From an uncultured Actinomycetes bacterium (GTDB lineage: Bacteria > Actinomycetota > Actinomycetes > S36-B12 > UBA5976): a stretch of DNA of 9,420 nucleotides. Shown here in pieces: positions 6,363 through 9,420 of the stretch. Positions within the stretch are counted from its first letter, which is position 1, and each line of letters starts with the position of its first letter. The notes beneath the pieces are model-generated. The model saw only the letters and a program-made list of their open reading frames with translations. It had not been told where the DNA came from and made no database searches. The stretch is taken from the NCBI GenBank assembly GCA_903925705.1, contig CAIYGJ010000061.1, positions 1-9,420 on the forward strand, written 5' to 3'. The position numbers and the translations under genes are program-made.

Positions 6363-7273
6363 TGACGAGTTTTGCAAGTTGGTTAGCCCAAGGTCCATGG
6401 CCAATTGATGGCGGACTATCCGGTGAACTTGAAAAGCGCGGCCACAACTTAGCTGACAAGCTTTGGTCTGCTCGATTACTTCGCGATGCTCCAGAAGCTA
6501 TCGCTGAGGTTCACCAAGATTATGTAAATGCGGGTGGTCGAGTAATCATCACGGCTTCATATCAAGCTAGCCGAGCTGGTTTTGTGGCGACTGGCATGAC
6601 CGAGGCGCAAGCAGATGACCTAATGAGACTTTCAATCACACTTGCTAAAGATGTAGCCGCGAGCGCTCCAGAAAAAGTCTGGGTTGCAGCAAGTGTTGGT
6701 CCATATGGCGCAGTACTAGGCGGCGGCCAAGAGTACGTAGGTAACTATGGAGTAGCGCACGAAGACTTAGTTAAATTCCATCGGGAACGTATCGAAGTTC
6801 TAGCTAGTGCTAATCCAGATGTTTTTGCCTGCGAAACTATTCCAGACCTAGATGAAGTTCGTGCTTTAGTTGAAGTCTTAGCCGATTACCCACACATCCC
6901 AGCCTGGATCACTATGAGCGCTCAAGACGGAGCATCTACTTGTGCTGGACAGGGAATAGGTCATCTTGCAGGGATCGTCAAGGAATGCGAATCCGTCGTG
7001 GCCATTGGAATCAACTGCACGATGCCAGAATTCGTCACTTCGTTGCTTCGGACGCTTTCGGCCAAAACCTCACTCCCGCTTGTTGTTTATCCAAACGCTG
7101 GTCGAGTTTGGGACGGTTTAAACATGTGTTGGATCGGCGAAGGTCATGACACCCTTCCGTCGCCAACCATTTCGGAATGGGTAAAGGCAGGCGCACAGTT
7201 AATTGGTGGTTGTTGCGGCCTCGGTCCTGATGCAATTACCCAGCTGGATAACGACTTAGCTCAACTTAGATAA
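6362..7273 (+). CDS. mmuM: Homocysteine S-methyltransferase (MmuM type)
   Basis: A 303-residue stand-alone homocysteine-binding (TIM-barrel) methyltransferase that makes methionine from homocysteine, typically with S-methylmethionine or S-adenosylmethionine as donor. IDGGLSGELEKRG (15-27) is the N-terminal family motif. VIITASYQAS (61-70), FACETIPDLDE (155-165), INCTMPE (217-223) and IGGCCGLGP (281-289) follow. Cys219, Cys284 and Cys285 form the zinc site. The length excludes MetH, because there are no folate, cobalamin or activation domains. The start is GTG 6362 within TAGTG, so it should be translationally coupled to tsaD. It ends by overlapping the opposite-strand methyltransferase gene by 13 nt. 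Whether it serves methionine synthesis, methyl-donor salvage or repair of damaged SAM cannot be read from the sequence. Confidence 0.93.
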   Translation: MTSFASWLAQGPWPIDGGLSGELEKRGHNLADKLWSARLLRDAPEAIAEVHQDYVNAGGRVIITASYQASRAGFVATGMTEAQADDLMRLSITLAKDVAASAPEKVWVAASVGPYGAVLGGGQEYVGNYGVAHEDLVKFHRERIEVLASANPDVFACETIPDLDEVRALVEVLADYPHIPAWITMSAQDGASTCAGQGIGHLAGIVKECESVVAIGINCTMPEFVTSLLRTLSAKTSLPLVVYPNAGRVWDGLNMCWIGEGHDTLPSPTISEWVKAGAQLIGGCCGLGPDAITQLDNDLAQLR

Positions 7274-8478
7274 CGTCGACAAAGTAGTCCTTGCGGGCCG
7301 GCATCATCTCGATAGATAGCAATCACTAATTCCTGATTTCCTGAACTCGCTGCCTTTACGGCCGCCTTTCGAATTGCCTCAACGTCTAATTGCATTCCCC
7401 GCGTCATAACTGTGACCCCGGAAGACGTAACTCCCTTTAGATTTGCAGCTAGTTGCTTTTCGGAGAATTTGAAATGAGATTCAATCTTTAGAACATTGGC
7501 AAGCCGCGGAGATTGCGCATTCAATTCAGCAATTGCATTGGCATCATCCGATGTCAACCAGGCGATGTGCTCGTTAACTAAACCACCATTACAAAGCAGC
7601 GCAACCGCATCTAGTGCACTGGCGCGAATCAAAGCCGGATCTGGGATGATCAAAAAATTTCCAAGTGGCGCGGTTGAAGTTGCTGAATCACCTAACACTT
7701 CTAAATGGTTGACATTTTCTGAATCAAGCAATACCGCGGCGCGAATGCCAGTTCCAGCACTACTAAGAAAACATTCAACGAGGTCACCATCTGCACTTAC
7801 CCAACGAGCATCCCAATTCGCAAGTTCCGACTTATCAATTCCCGGTGCAACTTTTGCAATCAATGGGTGGGTCTTGGCAATTTGATTAATGGTCTCCCAG
7901 CTGGGTGACCATTGGGATGGATTAAAGATGCGTTTAGTGTTTCCCATTGAATCTTTTGCAGCATTCGGATCGCGACGTGCAGGATCAACAAACACCACAC
8001 CAACATCATTTGGAATTTCAAATTCAGCAGCGTCCGCGCAATGCACCGCAACATCAAACTGCATCAAGTTATGACGTGCATACTCAACGATCTCTGGGTC
8101 AATCTCAATGGCAGTCACGCGCAAACCGTGGCGAGCAAACTCCCGAGAATCAAACCCAAGTCCGCAGGTTAGATCAAGTACATGTGCGTTAGCGCCAAAT
8201 TTCTTCGCAATAAATTCGGCGTGGTATCGAGCAACTTCTGGGCGCGTAGCTTGGCTAATCCCGTCATCGGTCAGCAGCAGATCGGCTGCTGAAGTGCCCC
8301 ACCTATTCTCGAGGCGATGTTGCAGTTGGGATTGGCCAAATGCCATCGAGATCAAATCTGGACCAATATCAAAAAATTGTTTACGTAGCGCGGGGATGGC
8401 AATCAAGGGATCGGTGTATTCGCGAGCCGCCTGGATTACCGCCTGTCCCGCTGGGCTTTGTAGCCAAGAAATGCTCAC
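7261..8478 (-). CDS. SAM-dependent methyltransferase with THUMP-like C-terminal domain
   Basis: About 405 residues from GTG 8478; an in-frame TTG at 8484 would add two. In TTG-start numbering, residues 1-90 are a helical N-terminal part. A class I Rossmann methyltransferase core follows, with motif I VLDLTCGLGFDS (102-113), the acidic ribose-binding AIEIDP (125-130), an acidic CADAAEF (149-155) and FVDPARRD (165-172) in the position of the catalytic motif IV. The last ~100 residues (about 300-407) resemble the THUMP-like domain seen in actinobacterial proteins of this architecture. The DPAR motif and the domain suggest an RNA (perhaps tRNA or rRNA) substrate, but I do not know a demonstrated reaction and give no gene name. 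The gene lies opposite the tsa operon and divergent from the glutamate dehydrogenase gene. No Shine-Dalgarno site is evident. Confidence 0.85.
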   Translation of the reverse strand: MSISWLQSPAGQAVIQAAREYTDPLIAIPALRKQFFDIGPDLISMAFGQSQLQHRLENRWGTSAADLLLTDDGISQATRPEVARYHAEFIAKKFGANAHVLDLTCGLGFDSREFARHGLRVTAIEIDPEIVEYARHNLMQFDVAVHCADAAEFEIPNDVGVVFVDPARRDPNAAKDSMGNTKRIFNPSQWSPSWETINQIAKTHPLIAKVAPGIDKSELANWDARWVSADGDLVECFLSSAGTGIRAAVLLDSENVNHLEVLGDSATSTAPLGNFLIIPDPALIRASALDAVALLCNGGLVNEHIAWLTSDDANAIAELNAQSPRLANVLKIESHFKFSEKQLAANLKGVTSSGVTVMTRGMQLDVEAIRKAAVKAASSGNQELVIAIYRDDAGPQGLLCRRYLS

Positions 8479-8484
8479 ACCCAA

Positions 8485-8490
8485 ACTATG
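8485..8490 (-). promoter_or_regulatory. Possible -10 element giving a leaderless methyltransferase mRNA
   Basis: Read on the minus strand, CATAGT (8490-8485) matches four of six bases of TATAAT. It ends 6 bases before GTG 8478, so transcription could begin at or next to the start codon. This fits the lack of a Shine-Dalgarno site and the common use of leaderless mRNAs in actinobacteria. No convincing -35 element is seen, so this remains tentative. Confidence 0.3.
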
Positions 8491-8506
8491 TCAGACCCTG
8501 AATTGG

Positions 8507-8512
8507 TAAGGT
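8507..8512 (+). promoter_or_regulatory. Possible -10 element for the glutamate dehydrogenase gene
   Basis: TAAGGT fits the loose actinobacterial -10 pattern TANNNT and would start transcription near 8519, about 40 nt before GTG 8559. No good -35 element lies 16-18 bases upstream. It is the best candidate on the plus strand of this short divergent region, but weak. Confidence 0.25.
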
Positions 8513-8539
8513 TGTGAGGTGTTCACACGCCAAGTGTGA
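8513..8539. promoter_or_regulatory. Nested inverted repeats: three half-sites before the GDH gene
   Basis: TGTGA (8513-8517), TCACAC (8523-8528) and GTGTGA (8534-8539) are separated by 5 bases each. The middle element is the reverse complement of the right one over 6 bases and pairs with the left one over 5 bases (TGTGA/TCACA). Two inverted repeats therefore share one arm. The centres are about one helical turn apart. As DNA this looks like a possible operator; TGTGA...TCACA recalls CRP-family sites, though those have a 6-base spacer. As RNA the right-hand stem would end 4 bases before the ribosome-binding site. Confidence 0.4.
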
Positions 8540-8543
8540 CCCC

Positions 8544-8549
8544 AGGAGG
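8544..8549 (+). promoter_or_regulatory. Strong ribosome binding site fixing the GDH start
   Basis: AGGAGG, a full anti-16S core match, lies 9 bases before GTG 8559 and decides that start. It is the only strong Shine-Dalgarno sequence I see in the window; the other genes have weak sites or rely on overlap with the upstream gene. Confidence 0.85.
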
Positions 8550-8558
8550 CTTTTCAAA

Positions 8559-9420
8559 GTGTCGGTAACCTCACGCGGCTCGCGTCGCTTAGAAGAGGCG
8601 CGTGACGAGTTAATTTCACGGGTAGAAAAGTCCATTTCCAAAGATTTAACTTCGGTTGTTTCTCGATACTTTGATCTGGTAGCCCCCGAAGATTTAGTTG
8701 GCACTGAAGTTCGCGACCTGGAAGGTTTGATTAAATCCCACGTTGCATTGGGACAAAGTCGAACATTAGGAACATCCAAAGTCCAGGCCCTTTCTCCAAG
8801 TCTAGATTCACACGGCTGGCAGTCGCCCTACAGTGTCGTGCAGGTTGTAACTGATGACATGCCATTCTTGGTTGACTCTGTATCAGCTGAAATTTCACAA
8901 CAAGGACGATCAATCCGAGTAGTGATTCACCCACGTTTTTGGGTTAAGCGTGACCAACAGGGTGAGCTACTCGAAATTTTAGATCGCGATGTTTTGCCGG
9001 ATGAGTCCGTACCCGAAGGTGCAATTCAAGAATCCTGGATCAGCGTAGAGATTGATCGCGAATCGGAAGCTACTGACTTGATCGCCATTGAAACCAGAAT
9101 GCAACAAGTTCTGGCTGACGTGCGATCAACGGTTGAAGACTGGGCTGGAATGCAGACCAAACTGGGTGAAGTAATTTCCGAAATCGAAGCCGCAGTTGGC
9201 ATCAGTGACAGAGAACGTCGCGAGGCGATTGAATTCTTAAACTGGTTAACTGACAACCACTTCACATTTGTGGGTTATTCCAACTACGACTTAACAAAGA
9301 ACGTCCTATCTCGAGAGGGCGCCTCTGGACTTGGGATCTTGCGCAACACACATGAGGCAAGCCTGTTAAGCAAGAGTGAACAAGACCACTCCTCAATGGC
9401 TTCATTAATGGTTGTGACAA
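8559..9420 (+). CDS. gdh: NAD-dependent glutamate dehydrogenase, large type, N-terminal part (partial)
   Basis: An uninterrupted frame of 287 complete codons starts at GTG 8559 and runs off the right edge. It matches the N-terminal region of the large (~1,600-residue, 180-kDa class) NAD-glutamate dehydrogenases, which oxidise glutamate to 2-oxoglutarate and ammonium. Recognisable segments are QVVTDDMPFLVDSV (95-108), IRVVIHP (119-125), VEDWAGM (192-198), FLNWLTDNHFTFVGY (226-240) and GASGLGILR (254-262), all in the regulatory N-terminal domain of that family. The catalytic dehydrogenase domain would lie far downstream, outside the window. The gene is divergent from the methyltransferase gene and has its own ribosome site, so it likely forms a separate unit. 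The family call is firm; activity cannot be judged from this fragment. Confidence 0.9.
   Translation, partial: MSVTSRGSRRLEEARDELISRVEKSISKDLTSVVSRYFDLVAPEDLVGTEVRDLEGLIKSHVALGQSRTLGTSKVQALSPSLDSHGWQSPYSVVQVVTDDMPFLVDSVSAEISQQGRSIRVVIHPRFWVKRDQQGELLEILDRDVLPDESVPEGAIQESWISVEIDRESEATDLIAIETRMQQVLADVRSTVEDWAGMQTKLGEVISEIEAAVGISDRERREAIEFLNWLTDNHFTFVGYSNYDLTKNVLSREGASGLGILRNTHEASLLSKSEQDHSSMASLMVVT

Noticed and set aside
7496..8509. Plus-strand open frames of 61-133 residues opposite the methyltransferase gene
   Set aside because: They are serine/arginine/alanine-rich translations typical of antisense frames, and the minus-strand gene has clear methyltransferase motifs throughout.

Overview
The window is ordinary, densely packed bacterial chromosome from what looks like a member of the Actinomycetota. 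The evidence is the gene order (glmM-glmS-acpS, then alr-tsaE-tsaB-rimI-tsaD), the large NAD-type glutamate dehydrogenase, frequent GTG/TTG starts and few strong Shine-Dalgarno sites. Base composition is moderate (roughly half G+C by eye, with many AT-ending codons). That is low for soil actinobacteria and would suit a streamlined aquatic picoactinobacterium such as the Nanopelagicales; this placement is inference only.

Layout. Positions 1-199 hold the 3' end of glmM, followed after 16 nt by glmS (216-2057). A 201-bp gap (2058-2258) carries three successive inverted repeats and a candidate promoter. A tight plus-strand run follows: acpS, alr, tsaE, tsaB, rimI, tsaD, mmuM (2259-7273). Its junctions are gaps of 8 nt or less, or overlaps of 1, 4 or 8 nt, so it is probably one transcript. 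On the minus strand lies a methyltransferase with a THUMP-like C-terminal domain (7261-8478). It converges on mmuM with a 13-nt overlap. An 80-bp divergent intergenic region with nested inverted repeats leads to the 5' part of an NAD-dependent glutamate dehydrogenase (8559 to beyond the edge).

Functions. GlmS and GlmM make glucosamine-6-phosphate and glucosamine-1-phosphate for peptidoglycan, and Alr supplies D-alanine. AcpS activates acyl carrier protein. TsaE, TsaB and TsaD (with a TsaC-type enzyme expected elsewhere) make the t6A37 tRNA modification, and RimI is an N-terminal acetyltransferase commonly encoded with them. MmuM methylates homocysteine to methionine. The glutamate dehydrogenase links glutamate and 2-oxoglutarate.

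I found no mobile element, tRNA, rRNA, CRISPR array, phage gene or unknown multi-gene system. No gene-free stretch exceeds about 200 bases. The parts that deserve a second look are the two non-coding regions (2049-2258 and 8479-8558), the operon-boundary arrangement around mmuM, and the THUMP-like methyltransferase, whose substrate I do not know.
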